The notes: generated by a model from the sequence alone, not told the origin. Positions 35,666 through 46,349 are shown, counted from the first letter of the stretch. The stretch: DNA of 64,000 nt from Rubripirellula lacrimiformis (GCF_007741535.1 NZ_CP036525.1:3472001-3536000), one strand, 5' to 3'. Numbers and translations are program-made.

Positions 35666-37843
35666 CTACTCGACGGGGAAACCGCGTTTTCTTAGCAGTG
35701 CGCCGGTGTCGACGTCGCGTCCGCGGAAGCGGCGAAATCCTTCGGCGGGATCGATCGTATCTCCGACGCTCATGACATTCTGGTACAGGCTCTTGGCGAC
35801 TTCCTCGTCATAGAAGCTGCCCGCTTCGACAAATCGTTCGGCCGCGTCGGCGGTCAACGCGTCGGCCCACAGATAGCTGTAGTAACCGGCCGAGTAGCTG
35901 TCGCTGCTGAAGATGTGCGCAAAGTGGGGCGTTCGGTGACGCATCGGCAGTTCGGATGGCATCCCCATCTGGGCCAACGTTTCCCGTTCGAACTTGTCGG
36001 GATCGATGTCGGCGTCACCGGCCAGGTGCAGTTTCATGTCCATCAGGGCACTGGCCAAATACTCCACCGTGTCGAATCCCTTGTTGAACGTGGATGCCTT
36101 TTTGATTTTGTCGATCAATTCTTGAGGCAATGGTTCGCCGGTTTTGTAGTGGACTGCAAACTGGTTCAACACTTCGGGAGTGTCCAACCAGTGTTCGTTG
36201 ACCTGTGACGGGAATTCGACATAGTCACGCGCAACATTCGTACCGGCTTGGGATCGGTATTTGACGTCCGACAATAGGCTGTGCAAGGCATGTCCAAATT
36301 CGTGGAACAGCGTGACTGCGTCGTCCCACGAGATCAGGGTGGCGCCGTCACCGGATTTCACAAAGTTCGAATTGTTAGAAACGATCGGCCGGATCTCGGA
36401 CGTCACGTTCTGCTGTTCGCGGTAGTCGGTCATCCAAGCACCGCTACGTTTTCCTTCGCGGGCGAATGGATCTAGGTACCACAGGCCTGCCAATGAACCG
36501 TCGGCTTTGCTGACTTCCCAAACCGTGACATCGGGATGGAACACGGGCAGCCCCGAAACTTGCTTGAACTGCAATCCGTACAAACGTCCGGCCGCCCACA
36601 TCATGGCTTCGCGAAGTTTATCCAACTGCATGTACGGTTTGACTTCGTTCAGGTCCAAGTCGTACTTGTCCTTGCGAACTTTTTCGGCGTAATAGCGATA
36701 GTCCCAGGGTTCGATCTTGATCGATTGTCCGGCCGTCGTTTCGGCGTCTGCGATCGTCTGCATATCGGCGACTTCTTCTTTGACTCGCGCGACCGCCTTG
36801 GGCCAAACCTTCATCATCAGGTCCATCGCCGCCTGCGGATCCTTGGCCATCGTTGGTTCCATTCGCCAATGGGCGTGCGTGGGGTAGCCCAGCAATTTGG
36901 CTCGCGCCGCACGCAGTTTCAGGATCTCGGAAATGATCGCGTTGTTGTCGTGTTCATCGCCATTGTCGCCGCGGTTGTAATAGTTGCGCCAAACAACTTC
37001 ACGAAGCCCGCGGTCATCGGCGTAGGTCAACACGGGATCCATCGACGAGCGAGTGTTGGTGACTGCCCACTGGCCGTTGAGATTGGATCGTTCCTTGGCG
37101 GCCGAGGCCATTGCGTCGACGACACTGTCGGGCAAACCGGTCAGTTTCGCTTCGTCGTCAATCCAGGTGACGTACCCTTTTTCATCTTCCAGCACATTCT
37201 GGCTGAATTCCGTGAACAAACGAGCCAGTCGCGTGTTGATCTGAGACAGTCTTGCCTTGTCCGAATTGCTAAGCCGGGCACCTTTGCGGATGAACGTCTT
37301 GAACAAATCATCGACCAGACGTTGTTGGGCCAAGGTGAAGGTCTTGTCCTTCATGGCGTCGCTATCGTGCACTGCGCTGATTCGTTCGAACAGCTTTTGG
37401 TTTTGGTAGATACTGTCTTCGTGAACCGACAATTTCGGCACCACGCTCTTTTCGATATCAGGAATCGGTCCCACGTTCAGGTTGGATGCATGAACAAAGA
37501 ACATCGATTCCAGACGACGTAGATCCTGGCCCGCATTCTCCAGTGCCAGGATGGTGTTTTCGAACGTCGCCGGTTGCGGGTTATCGGCGATCGCGTTGAT
37601 TTCTTGATCAGCCCGCTCGATCGCGATATCGAATGCCGGAATGAACTCTTCGGTACGAACCGACGTCCATGGCGGCACACCGTCATAGGGGCCTGTCCAT
37701 GGTTTTAGTAGCGGCGTGTCGAGATCCATCGTGGCGGTCTTTCCTTTCGAAAGCGATTTTTGCGGGGCCGGATCGTCATCCGAAAATGAGACGGCCGGAG
37801 TCAGCAAAATCAAAATCGCGGGCATCAGGTACGGGCGTAACAT
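35666..37843 (-). CDS. M3 family metallopeptidase (oligopeptidase A/Dcp-like), exported
   Basis: About 725 residues. An N-terminal signal-like segment (LRPYLMPAILILLTPAVSF) precedes a full M3 peptidase. The zinc site is HEFGHALHSLLSD, with the third ligand Glu in DYVEFPSQVNEHWL about 25 residues on. RYYAEKVRKDKYDLD and the later PSELPMRHRTPHFAHIFSS, SAGYYSYLWADALTADAAE are family blocks. Dcp and OpdA cleave short peptides. The signal suggests periplasmic action on peptides. ATG at 37843 is preferred to the adjacent GTG at 37846. Confidence 0.95.
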   Translation of the reverse strand: MLRPYLMPAILILLTPAVSFSDDDPAPQKSLSKGKTATMDLDTPLLKPWTGPYDGVPPWTSVRTEEFIPAFDIAIERADQEINAIADNPQPATFENTILALENAGQDLRRLESMFFVHASNLNVGPIPDIEKSVVPKLSVHEDSIYQNQKLFERISAVHDSDAMKDKTFTLAQQRLVDDLFKTFIRKGARLSNSDKARLSQINTRLARLFTEFSQNVLEDEKGYVTWIDDEAKLTGLPDSVVDAMASAAKERSNLNGQWAVTNTRSSMDPVLTYADDRGLREVVWRNYYNRGDNGDEHDNNAIISEILKLRAARAKLLGYPTHAHWRMEPTMAKDPQAAMDLMMKVWPKAVARVKEEVADMQTIADAETTAGQSIKIEPWDYRYYAEKVRKDKYDLDLNEVKPYMQLDKLREAMMWAAGRLYGLQFKQVSGLPVFHPDVTVWEVSKADGSLAGLWYLDPFAREGKRSGAWMTDYREQQNVTSEIRPIVSNNSNFVKSGDGATLISWDDAVTLFHEFGHALHSLLSDVKYRSQAGTNVARDYVEFPSQVNEHWLDTPEVLNQFAVHYKTGEPLPQELIDKIKKASTFNKGFDTVEYLASALMDMKLHLAGDADIDPDKFERETLAQMGMPSELPMRHRTPHFAHIFSSDSYSAGYYSYLWADALTADAAERFVEAGSFYDEEVAKSLYQNVMSVGDTIDPAEGFRRFRGRDVDTGALLRKRGFPVE

Positions 37844-37958
37844 CACGAAATCGGCGTCCTATGTGTCGGTGGAAGTAAAAGCGCGAAATAGTGAATGCGC
37901 GAAATCGAGCGAACCGAAGTTTAGCATCTGTTGGCAACTGTGTTGGGGACCACCGGAA

Positions 37959-39197
37959 TCAGAACTCGGGTTGCGATTCCGCTTCGGGGGCCACCGCGGG
38001 CGGGGCCAAATGTTCTGGGAAATAGGCCTGAACCGAGTTTGCGAACGGATAGATCCGGTCCGGCATTGGTGCCATCGCAGGCACGTGCAGCGACAGACAG
38101 TGCAGTTCACCCTGCAACTGCTTCATGCTGGTCATGTCGATCGTTTCCACCGTATGGTTGGGCAGCAGGCGTCGGTAGGCCGCCACTGCGGACTGAATCA
38201 TGTTCGGTGGGTCACTGTTGAAGATCGGCATCAGCACGAGGTCGCCCGAGATTACGATGTTGGTGTACGCGCTCCACGACGTGCCTTCGCGAACCGGAAT
38301 GTCGATCCGGTGAACTCGCATCGGTTGCTGGCCGACAACCAGTTTGGACAATCGAGCCGCATTTCGGTCCAAGATCGCTGCGTTGATCGGGTCGGCGTGC
38401 CGGTCCAGTTGGGCCACCAAGACATCCGCTGCCGACAGGAACGTGGCGAACATGTCGACGTGCTGGGTCGATTCGGACTGCAACGGTTCCAGCACGGCCA
38501 GTTGGTTCAGGTTACAGAACTTGACGAATTGGTCGACGACCATTTTGCGGCGTTCGAACTGGACGTTCATCTGCGGCAACGGACTGGGAAAGGTGATGTG
38601 GTTGTCTTCAAAGATCCGGTTGGTCGTCAACCCGATTCCTTGACCGTTGCTGATCAAGTTACCGCCCTGCAGCGTCCACGGGACCTCGACATACTGGATC
38701 CCCGTCCGGCGGGCCCAAACCAGAGGCAGTCCATCGTCTTTGGGGCGTGTCCCCTCGTAGTAGAAGTCCAGTGCTTGGATACCCGTGGCGGTCTGCGCAA
38801 ACATCGGGCCAAAGTCGCGCAGCCAAACCGTGTCTAGCGGTATCTCACAAAAATACACATGCGGAAAGTCGTTGCCCGATTCCAGCAACCAAGCGGTGGT
38901 GTCTTTGATCTGCCAGGTGTCGTTGCACAACACCATCACATTGGCATGACCGGCGGTCTTGTGGGCCACTTCGATCAGGATTTCGCGGTGGTGGGGTTGC
39001 CAGTCAGCGACGCCGAACATCAGCAACCGAGTCGGTTCGAACTCGGCCGCCAGCCGCGGATAGGGACTGGCAGCGGGCCGTACGACATGGGCCCCGCCGG
39101 CTTGATCCAGCGTCATCGTTACCGGTACATCGGCCCACCCGAATGAATGCCACAACAACATTGCGGCCATAACGCCGACGAGAAACGATTGTTTCAA
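37959..39197 (-). CDS. Secreted agmatine deiminase/peptidylarginine-deiminase family protein
   Basis: A 412-residue protein. TTG start at 39197 preceded by AGGTG; signal peptide through MLLWHSFGWADV. The PAD-type fold is recognised by DTVWLRDFGPMFA (catalytic Asp and guanidinium-binding residues), ESTQHVDMFATFLS (His-x-Asp) and LHCLSLHVPAMAP (catalytic Cys). These match agmatine deiminases, but the exported location and the longer N-terminus are unusual for a polyamine enzyme, and QHVD in place of GHID suggests an altered substrate. Confidence 0.85.
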   Translation of the reverse strand: MKQSFLVGVMAAMLLWHSFGWADVPVTMTLDQAGGAHVVRPAASPYPRLAAEFEPTRLLMFGVADWQPHHREILIEVAHKTAGHANVMVLCNDTWQIKDTTAWLLESGNDFPHVYFCEIPLDTVWLRDFGPMFAQTATGIQALDFYYEGTRPKDDGLPLVWARRTGIQYVEVPWTLQGGNLISNGQGIGLTTNRIFEDNHITFPSPLPQMNVQFERRKMVVDQFVKFCNLNQLAVLEPLQSESTQHVDMFATFLSAADVLVAQLDRHADPINAAILDRNAARLSKLVVGQQPMRVHRIDIPVREGTSWSAYTNIVISGDLVLMPIFNSDPPNMIQSAVAAYRRLLPNHTVETIDMTSMKQLQGELHCLSLHVPAMAPMPDRIYPFANSVQAYFPEHLAPPAVAPEAESQPEF

Positions 39198-39224
39198 TCA
39201 AGCACCTGGATGTGGCAATGGACG

Positions 39225-39328
39225 TTGGGTGGTCAGGGACGTTGGGTGGTCAGGGACGGTGGGTGGTCAGGGACGGTGGGGGACAGGAACGGTGGGGGAC
39301 AGGAACGGTGGGGGATAGGGACAGTGGG
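39225..39328 (+). repeat. Minisatellite of 16-17-base units
   Basis: Three copies of ttgggtggtcagggacg-type units (17 bases; the first base of later copies is g) are followed by two to three of gtgggggacaggaacg (16 bases). It fills part of the gap between two leftward genes. Non-coding. Confidence 0.85.
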
Positions 39329-39435
39329 AACCCATGGGAAGGTTGCCCGTTTCGGCGCCAACAGACTTCGCCGCGAATGCCGTCCCGAAGCGATGGGGCC
39401 AACGGGGATGGCCGGTCGCTAGGCCGGGTGGGATG

Positions 39436-41001
39436 TCACAGTTCTCTGTTTTCGGCGTGGTATCGAACGCCGTACAAATCCAGTCGACGGTCGTTCCAGT
39501 TCAGAACGCTGCCCTGGACGCGGTGTCGACGAAGCAATTCTAGATCGACATCGTGAATGATCACCATCTCAATATTCGTATTCGCTTCGGCTCCGATGGC
39601 ATCGCGGGCAAAGGTGACGTCCGACGGGGTGAAAATCGCGGATTGGGCATAGTGAATGTCGGCGTTTTCGACGGCGGGCAGGTTCCCGGTACATCCCGCG
39701 ATCGCCGTGTAGACATGATTTTCGATACAGCGGGCCTGAGCGCAGGCGCGGACACGCAGATAACCATCGCGAGTGTCCGTGTTGAACGGGACGAAGATGA
39801 TGTTGGCACCCTTGGCTGCCGCGATCCGGGAAAGTTCGGGGAATTCGCAGTCGTAGCAGACCTGGATGGCGATCTTGCCACAATCGGTATCGAAGACTTC
39901 GACCGCGTCGCCGCCCGACACACCCCACCACCGTTTTTCGCTGGGCGTGATGTGCAGCTTGTATTGTTTTTCGATGCTGCCGTCGCGTCGGAACAGATAC
40001 GAAATGTTGTAAAGCGTTTCGTCTTCGACAACAAAATGTGATCCACCGATGATGTTGGTGTTGAACGCGACCGCCATTTCGGTGAACAGTTCCAAGTACT
40101 GTGGCGTGAACTCGGACAACGCACGCGCCGCGCTTCCGGGACGTTGCGGTGGCAAACACGAAAGCAACTGAGTGGTGAACAGTTCAGGGAACAGCAAGAA
40201 GTCGCACTTGTAGTCCCCGGCCACGTCGACAAAGTATCGCGCGTATTTGGCGAAGTCGTCAAAGTCGGTGACGCTGCGCATCTGGTACTGAACGGCGCCG
40301 ATGCGCACCAGGTCGACGTTGCGACGAAAACGCCTGCCTGTCGATTTGCGTTTCAGGTCGATGTTTTTCCACTCTAGAAATGTCGCATAGCCACAGCTTT
40401 GATGGTCCGATGGAAGGTAGTCTTCGATCAGGCCTTGGACCGAAAATCCATTGGCAATCTGTGCGGTCAAAACAGGATCGAAAATCGACTTTTCGACGAC
40501 GCGCTCGATGTATTCCCGTGCGCTCATTTGGTCGGCATGTTGATGGTAGCCGGGAATCCGACCACCGATGATCATGCGAGCGATGTTGCGTTGCCGACAC
40601 AGTTCCTTTCGCGCGTCGTAGAGTCGGCGGGACAGTCGATTGCCACGGTACGCCGGGTCGACCATGATTTCGATGCCGTACATCGTGTCGCCGGAATCCC
40701 TGTGATTGCGGATGGATCCGTTGTCCGAGGTTTTTTTCCAATCGTGCCATTCCAGGTCGTCGTCGTAATCCAGCAACAGGCTGCTGGAGGACGCGACAAG
40801 TTTCCCGTCGCATTCGATACAGATCTGGCCTTCTGGGAAATTCTTGATCTGGCTTTTGATCTGATCTTCGGTCCACAGTTCCATACCGGGAAAGCACTTC
40901 GCCTGCATTTCCACCAGTGCAGCATGATCGTCGACTCGCATATTGCGAACGATCAGGTTCCATTCGTATTTGGACAGGTCCAGTTCAGCTTGGTCAGACA
41001 T
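39436..41001 (-). CDS. GNAT acetyltransferase-carbon-nitrogen hydrolase fusion
   Basis: A 521-residue fusion. Residues about 15-215 are a GNAT domain ([24 protein letters not shown] holds the acetyl-CoA motif). Residues about 230-510 are a nitrilase-family hydrolase with the triad Glu in [10 protein letters not shown], Lys in [11 protein letters not shown] and Cys in [13 protein letters not shown]. The same order occurs in B. subtilis YhcX and relatives. The nitrilase part probably hydrolyses an amide after the GNAT part acetylates an amine, but the substrate is unknown. Leftward; the 240-base gap to the divergent MoxR gene should contain both promoters. Confidence 0.95.
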   Translation of the reverse strand: MSDQAELDLSKYEWNLIVRNMRVDDHAALVEMQAKCFPGMELWTEDQIKSQIKNFPEGQICIECDGKLVASSSSLLLDYDDDLEWHDWKKTSDNGSIRNHRDSGDTMYGIEIMVDPAYRGNRLSRRLYDARKELCRQRNIARMIIGGRIPGYHQHADQMSAREYIERVVEKSIFDPVLTAQIANGFSVQGLIEDYLPSDHQSCGYATFLEWKNIDLKRKSTGRRFRRNVDLVRIGAVQYQMRSVTDFDDFAKYARYFVDVAGDYKCDFLLFPELFTTQLLSCLPPQRPGSAARALSEFTPQYLELFTEMAVAFNTNIIGGSHFVVEDETLYNISYLFRRDGSIEKQYKLHITPSEKRWWGVSGGDAVEVFDTDCGKIAIQVCYDCEFPELSRIAAAKGANIIFVPFNTDTRDGYLRVRACAQARCIENHVYTAIAGCTGNLPAVENADIHYAQSAIFTPSDVTFARDAIGAEANTNIEMVIIHDVDLELLRRHRVQGSVLNWNDRRLDLYGVRYHAENREL

Positions 41002-41240
41002 CGATCAATTCGTGTGGCGATAAATGAATACGGGAGGGACTGCCAGGCGTGCGGTGGACGCCGGTGGCTGCCGCCCAGCAGAATAGGTCAGCCCATGCGA
41101 AATCACCAGCGGCGGTCCATCGCGGTACCAATCGTCCCCGATAGAATCTGGGTGATTTGCTGGATATGATATCTTGTCGCCCGGCGGCCCGATGGAATCG
41201 CAGATCGAGCGCGGCGCCGCTGATCGAAGACACTTTTCAC

Positions 41241-42203
41241 ATGCACGAGAAATTCATGCCGATGTCGCAGGAAGCGTACGAGACCTCACGTTCACTGCGT
41301 CAGAACATTGAACGCGTGGTACTGGGAAAGCCCGACGTGGTGCAGATGTTGACGGTTGCCCTGTTGGCGGGCGAACATGTTCTGTTGGAAGACGTTCCGG
41401 GGGTCGGCAAGACCTTGGCAGCGAAGGCGCTTGCGCAGAGCATCCATGGCAGTTTTTCGCGTTTGCAGTTCACGCCCGACCTGCTGCCCAGCGACATTAC
41501 CGGCAGCATGATCTATCGATCCGATACGCGTGAGTTCGAATTTAGCCCGGGCCCGATTTTTGCCAACGTCATTTTGGCGGACGAAATCAACCGGGCTCCG
41601 CCGCGGACGCAGTCGGCGTTGTTGGAAGCGATGAGCGAAGGCCAGGTTTCGATCGACGGAAAAACGCACCCGCTGCCCAAGCCGTTCATCGTCGTGGCGA
41701 CTCAGAACCCGTTCGAGTTCGAGGGAACCTACGCGTTGCCGGAAAGTCAGCTGGATCGATTCCTGCTGCGTACTTCGATTGGATACCCCAGCCGCGAAAC
41801 TGAACAACAGGTGATGTTGACTCACCGGATGGGCGAACCGGTCGATTCTTTGGACGCCGTGATCGGTGTCGAGGGAATCATGACTGCCCAGCGTTTGGTG
41901 CGCGAGATTCGCTTTGACGAAACACTGGTGGACTATTTGCTAGACATCGTCGAAGCGACTCGGAACCATGATGGATTTCAAGTGGGCGTCAGCACTCGTG
42001 GAGCACTCAGTTTCTATCGCGGATGCCAGGCGCGGGCGCTGACGGAGAACCGGGACTTTGTGACCCCGGACGACATCAAGGCTTTGGCGGTTCCGTCGCT
42101 ATCGCACCGCGTGTTGCCAGAGGGGATTTTCCAAGGCGCCAGTCGCGAGGCGGTCGAGACCCAATTGGCGGATCTGTTGCAACAGGTGCCCGTCCCGGTT
42201 TAG
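41241..42203 (+). CDS. MoxR family AAA+ ATPase
   Basis: About 320 residues from ATG 41241. Walker A GVGKTLAAKALAQ, Walker B LADEINRAPPRTQSALLEAMSEG and sensor 1 IVVATQNPFEFEGTYALPESQ are all present, as is the arginine finger segment QLDRFLLRT. MoxR ATPases act as chaperones for insertion of metal or cofactor, often with VWA proteins. It is the first gene of a rightward operon MoxR-DUF58-transglutaminase. An upstream frame from 41157 has no ribosome-binding site and is not used. Confidence 0.96.
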   Translation: MHEKFMPMSQEAYETSRSLRQNIERVVLGKPDVVQMLTVALLAGEHVLLEDVPGVGKTLAAKALAQSIHGSFSRLQFTPDLLPSDITGSMIYRSDTREFEFSPGPIFANVILADEINRAPPRTQSALLEAMSEGQVSIDGKTHPLPKPFIVVATQNPFEFEGTYALPESQLDRFLLRTSIGYPSRETEQQVMLTHRMGEPVDSLDAVIGVEGIMTAQRLVREIRFDETLVDYLLDIVEATRNHDGFQVGVSTRGALSFYRGCQARALTENRDFVTPDDIKALAVPSLSHRVLPEGIFQGASREAVETQLADLLQQVPVPV

Positions 42204-42318
42204 CGGACCAAAGATCAACAAGCCGCCGGCTGCGTGGCATACGGGACGTTGGCGTGGGTGTTAGGATGGAAACGCTGGCCAGTGTCGCACTTTTGTCTTC
42301 TTCGGGGATGTCTGTCAC

Positions 42319-43677
42319 GTGAAATCGACTCGCCGATCTGAACCAAGACGAAAGCACCGTCTGACCCGGTTGGGATTCCATTTTCTGTTTGTCAGTTCGT
42401 TCGCCGTTTTGGGTGGCGCACTGCGCGGGTTCAATCTGTTGCTCGTGCTGGCTGGATTGTTGGTCGGTGCATTGATCATGCAGTGGCGATGGTCCAAGCG
42501 GTCGGTGGAATCGGTGTCCGTGACGCGGCGTCTGCCGACCGAAGCGTTCGCCGGGAAGTCGTTTCGGATTCGATACCTGCTTCGCAATCACAGCCGGTGG
42601 ATGCCGGTTTGGATGATGCGAGTCGAAGATCGAATCGAATCGGTCGATAAGGTCGATCAAGCTGCTGCGGTGTGCGCGGCGGGCGTGATTTCGCCGAATC
42701 AAACGGTTCAACCCTACTGTGATTGTGTGGTTCGTCGACGTGGACGCTACCGATTTGGGCCGATCCAGCTGATGACGACGTTTCCGTTTTCGTTGTTTCG
42801 ATCGTTAGAAATCAATGATGACTTTGAACCGTTGCATGTGTTTCCCGAACTGTTGACGCTGCGGGGGGATTGGCGGGCGCGTTTGATCAGCCGTTCGGGC
42901 GGGATGGCAACGACGGGACAACGCAGCGGGCCAAGCGAGGGTGATTTTTTTGGGCTGCGAGAATGGCAGACCGGCGATAGCCCCAAGTGGATCCATTGGC
43001 GGACCACCGCGCGGATCGGCGAGCCCATCGTTCGCCAATTCGAACAGCAACGTCGGTTCGATGTCTGTATTTTGGTGGATGCTTTTCAGGACGCCCCGAC
43101 GACCGCTGGATCCACCGGTTGGCTCAGCAAAGATCCGCGATCCAAGGAACACGATCCACTGGATCCTGATCCGTCTGCGGATGTTGAAATGGCGATCAGT
43201 TTGGCGGCCACGATCATGGTGCACCTGATCAATTCGCCGTCGAATCGAGTGGTCTTGGCCATCGCCGCCGATGAATCCGAAGCGATCATCGGATCGGGAT
43301 CGGTCGTCGGCAAGCGACGAATGCTTGAATTGTTGGCGGACGTTGTCCCCAGCGCCCTGCCCAGCGTTCACGAGGCTGCCCGCCGCACGTTGCGGATCGT
43401 CGGCAATACACAGGATTTGATCGTCATCAGCCCACGATCGATGGCGGAAGCCAAGCGTTCGGATCCGAAGTTGGCCGAGGCGATCGCGCCGTGGACCCGG
43501 CGCGGTTCGTTCCGGTGGTTGGATGTTAGCAATCGTGAACTGGACCGCTGGGTCGCCCGAGACGCCAACTACAGCAAGGTGGCGGATGAAGATCGAACCG
43601 AAACCGGGACAGGGAAACCAGGTTTTGGTCGGGCCCCGTCCACCCCATCGAAATCGGGTTCGGAGGTATCGGCATGA
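42319..43677 (+). CDS. DUF58 domain membrane protein
   Basis: A 452-residue protein with two hydrophobic segments near the N-terminus (FHFLFVSSFAVLGGALRG, LLLVLAGLLVGALIM). The DUF58 core is in RSGPSEGDFFGLREWQTGD, then SPKWIHWRTTARI, followed by a VWA-like fold (FDVCILVDAFQ). These proteins usually work with a MoxR ATPase and a transglutaminase, as here. GTG start (42319) 115 bases after the MoxR stop. Its stop overlaps the next start (ATGA). A role in cell-envelope assembly is likely. Confidence 0.93.
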   Translation: MKSTRRSEPRRKHRLTRLGFHFLFVSSFAVLGGALRGFNLLLVLAGLLVGALIMQWRWSKRSVESVSVTRRLPTEAFAGKSFRIRYLLRNHSRWMPVWMMRVEDRIESVDKVDQAAAVCAAGVISPNQTVQPYCDCVVRRRGRYRFGPIQLMTTFPFSLFRSLEINDDFEPLHVFPELLTLRGDWRARLISRSGGMATTGQRSGPSEGDFFGLREWQTGDSPKWIHWRTTARIGEPIVRQFEQQRRFDVCILVDAFQDAPTTAGSTGWLSKDPRSKEHDPLDPDPSADVEMAISLAATIMVHLINSPSNRVVLAIAADESEAIIGSGSVVGKRRMLELLADVVPSALPSVHEAARRTLRIVGNTQDLIVISPRSMAEAKRSDPKLAEAIAPWTRRGSFRWLDVSNRELDRWVARDANYSKVADEDRTETGTGKPGFGRAPSTPSKSGSEVSA

Positions 43678-46349
43678 GCGATCAGACCGCAAAGACGGAT
43701 CAAGATTCACGCCGAATTGGGGCCCGTTTAAAATTCTATTTCGCAGTCCTTTCGTGTTTGGGCGGATTGGTGCTGACGTCCGGCACATCGATGGAATCGG
43801 TCACCGCGATCGCTGTTTTTCTAGCCGTGTTTGGTTATGTGTTTGTCGATTGGCTGGAACTGTTCGCGTTGCCGCCGATCGCTGCCTATGCCGCGATGGG
43901 TTTAGCGGCACTGTACTGTGTCAGCGATTTTGCGGACTTCGACGCCGCGGGCAATCATCAGATGGAGGCTGTTGCTCAACTGTTGGTGTTTGTGCAGGGG
44001 ATCCTGATGCTGCAGCGGAAGACGCGCCGGATCTTGGAACAGTTGGGCGTGTTCTGCATGTTGGAACTAGTCGTCGCTGCCGTGTTTAACAACGCGATCA
44101 ACTTTGGTTTGTTGCTGATTCCAATCGGCATCGTCGCCGCTTGGGCGCTGAGTTCGTTATCGGCCGTGTCAGCCTCGGACGGGTTGTTGGCCGATACAGG
44201 GCTGGACGACGACGATGATGACGGGGTGGGGCCTAGCCGCCGTAGCAAGACACGACCCAATATCCAGGTTTCGGCGCCCGATTCGGTGGCTGGCTTGTTC
44301 CGTACTGCGACGCGGTTGCCGCGAATCGCCATGTTCGCCGTCGCACCATCGGTGTTGATCGTGGGGGCCATCTTTTTCTATGCGTTGCCGCGAACAACCC
44401 AAGCGGCCAGAGGTATCAGCCGAGGCAACGCCCTGGTCGGCTTTAGTGACAAGCTAAGGCTAGAACAGATCGGCCAGATGATGCAAAGTTCGGCCATCGC
44501 GATGCGGGTGAAGCTGACCGACCGTGCCACGGGGACTCCGTACAAGGTCAACGATGGTTTCTACCTTCGTGGTCGGGTGATGGAGCGATACACGCCTCAG
44601 TTTAGTGGCCGGAAAACATCAGCAACTTGGAGCGAGCTGGGCATTGCGGCCGTTTTGACATCCAATCGATTGCCGCGGGAGTTCATCACGCGGCGCAGCA
44701 CCGACGAAAACTTCTTTGATGCCGTCAATGTCTCGGTGGTTTGCGAGTCGTCGCGCAGCAGTGCCTTGTTTGCGGTTGCTCCCTATTTCCATGCCAAAAA
44801 GGATTCCGATATCGATCACTGTTGGGATCGTTGGACGCTCCAACGCAGCGATGGCAATGGCATGTCGTTTCCTCGCATGACCTACAATTTTGGCACTCAC
44901 GCGTTCAACCGTGGCAACCAGAGCGATCTAACGGCCTATCAGGTGGCTGATGTTCCATTGGCTGGCCGAACTGCGGGGGCTTCAGAGACGACCCCGTCAT
45001 CCGGGACGACCCAGTCATCGAATTTGAATAGGAATAGGCAGGGCCGGCAGTTGGGCGACCGGCGTGACGCGCTGGATCAGGCCGAGCGTCGCCGTGCCCA
45101 AGTCAACGAGCAACAGAGGATCGAAGGGTACATCAGCGATCTGTTGCAATTCGATCGCGAATCGATACCGACCGCAGAATCATTAGCCACGCGGCTGGCG
45201 AGGTCGGTCGACGGCAACCCCGTCACAGACTACCGGGCCGCGCGGAACATGGAACGATATTTCGCGTCCAGCGGCGAGTTTCAGTACACGCTAAATCTGG
45301 ATGCTGAAACGTATCCGGGGATGGATCCAATCGAGCAATTTTTGTTGATCGATAAACGCGGGCATTGCCAGTATTTTTCGTCGGCTTTGGTGATGATGTT
45401 GCGAAGTCAGAACATTCCCGCTCGCGTCGTCGTTGGCTATCACACCGATGAATACAACGAAATCGGATCTCACTACGTTGCCCGACAACTGCATGCTCAC
45501 GCGTGGGTCGAGGCGCTGATCGATCGTGACCAACTGGATGACAATCGAACGGTCTACGGGCAGCCCGAGTCGGAAAAATACTGGCTCCGTTTGGATCCGA
45601 CTCCCGGAACCGGACGTACTCGCACGGAAGCGGGCGGTGTCGGGCAGGTGTTCGACATGGCGCAAAGCATGTGGGACGACTACGTGGTGGACATGGACGG
45701 CAGCCGACAAGAACAGGCATTCCTGGGCAGTCCAGCGGTCAATCCATTGCACCGATCGTACGCCCAGTTTGTGGAACGATTAAGCACCGTGGTGGGGCGA
45801 GTTCGGGCCGGTGAATTGGGCGGCGGATCGCTGGCAAGTGGCAATCTGTTTTCTTGGCCGGCGGCGGTGTTGGGATTTGGGTTGGCACTGTTGGCGGTCA
45901 TCTTGTTCCGGTTGCCGACACCGGCTTGGGTGCGACGACGGATGGGACAATTGGAATCCAATCCCGTTGCCCGCCCGTCCATCGATTTTTATCGTCAGAC
46001 TTTGGATCAACTGGAACGCATCGGTATCTATCGAAAAAGTGCCCAGACACCTAACGAATTGGCGGTCGATGCGACCGAGCGATTTCGGGAATCCGATGCA
46101 CCATCGGACGATGAACCGCTATCCATTTTGACCGATGCGTTCTATCGACTTCGCTTTGGACGCCCCGGCAATCGCGACAGCCAGGCGACCTTGGAGGGGC
46201 CAACGGCGAGTGGGCACCTTGATGGATCAGCGGGCTTCAAGCATGATCCGGGCCAGGAAACCGATAAAGTCCAATTAGCCCTGGCTGCACTAACGCAGCG
46301 TGTTGACCGCATGGTGATCAGTCAGGAAACCGCGGAGCAGAATAAGTGA
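43674..46349 (+). CDS. Membrane transglutaminase-like protein (DUF3488/TgpA type)
   Basis: An 891-residue membrane protein. About five to seven hydrophobic segments in the first 240 residues, an extracytoplasmic region, then a transglutaminase-like core: RGHCQYFSSALVMMLRSQNI (Cys), RQLHAHAWVEALID (His) and YWLRLDPTPGTGR (Asp). A last segment near 720-740 anchors the C-terminus, followed by a DUF4129-like tail (ARPSIDFYRQTLDQLERIG). The N- and C-terminal regions contain a 55-residue Ser/Asn/Arg-rich linker (PSSGTTQSSNLNRNRQ). TgpA-type proteins are essential for the envelope in some bacteria. It overlaps the DUF58 and cmk genes by four bases each. Confidence 0.94.
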   Translation: MSDQTAKTDQDSRRIGARLKFYFAVLSCLGGLVLTSGTSMESVTAIAVFLAVFGYVFVDWLELFALPPIAAYAAMGLAALYCVSDFADFDAAGNHQMEAVAQLLVFVQGILMLQRKTRRILEQLGVFCMLELVVAAVFNNAINFGLLLIPIGIVAAWALSSLSAVSASDGLLADTGLDDDDDDGVGPSRRSKTRPNIQVSAPDSVAGLFRTATRLPRIAMFAVAPSVLIVGAIFFYALPRTTQAARGISRGNALVGFSDKLRLEQIGQMMQSSAIAMRVKLTDRATGTPYKVNDGFYLRGRVMERYTPQFSGRKTSATWSELGIAAVLTSNRLPREFITRRSTDENFFDAVNVSVVCESSRSSALFAVAPYFHAKKDSDIDHCWDRWTLQRSDGNGMSFPRMTYNFGTHAFNRGNQSDLTAYQVADVPLAGRTAGASETTPSSGTTQSSNLNRNRQGRQLGDRRDALDQAERRRAQVNEQQRIEGYISDLLQFDRESIPTAESLATRLARSVDGNPVTDYRAARNMERYFASSGEFQYTLNLDAETYPGMDPIEQFLLIDKRGHCQYFSSALVMMLRSQNIPARVVVGYHTDEYNEIGSHYVARQLHAHAWVEALIDRDQLDDNRTVYGQPESEKYWLRLDPTPGTGRTRTEAGGVGQVFDMAQSMWDDYVVDMDGSRQEQAFLGSPAVNPLHRSYAQFVERLSTVVGRVRAGELGGGSLASGNLFSWPAAVLGFGLALLAVILFRLPTPAWVRRRMGQLESNPVARPSIDFYRQTLDQLERIGIYRKSAQTPNELAVDATERFRESDAPSDDEPLSILTDAFYRLRFGRPGNRDSQATLEGPTASGHLDGSAGFKHDPGQETDKVQLALAALTQRVDRMVISQETAEQNK

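Noticed and set aside
36536-37522. A rightward 328-codon open frame inside the peptidase gene
   Set aside because: It is the antisense frame of the well-supported M3 peptidase.
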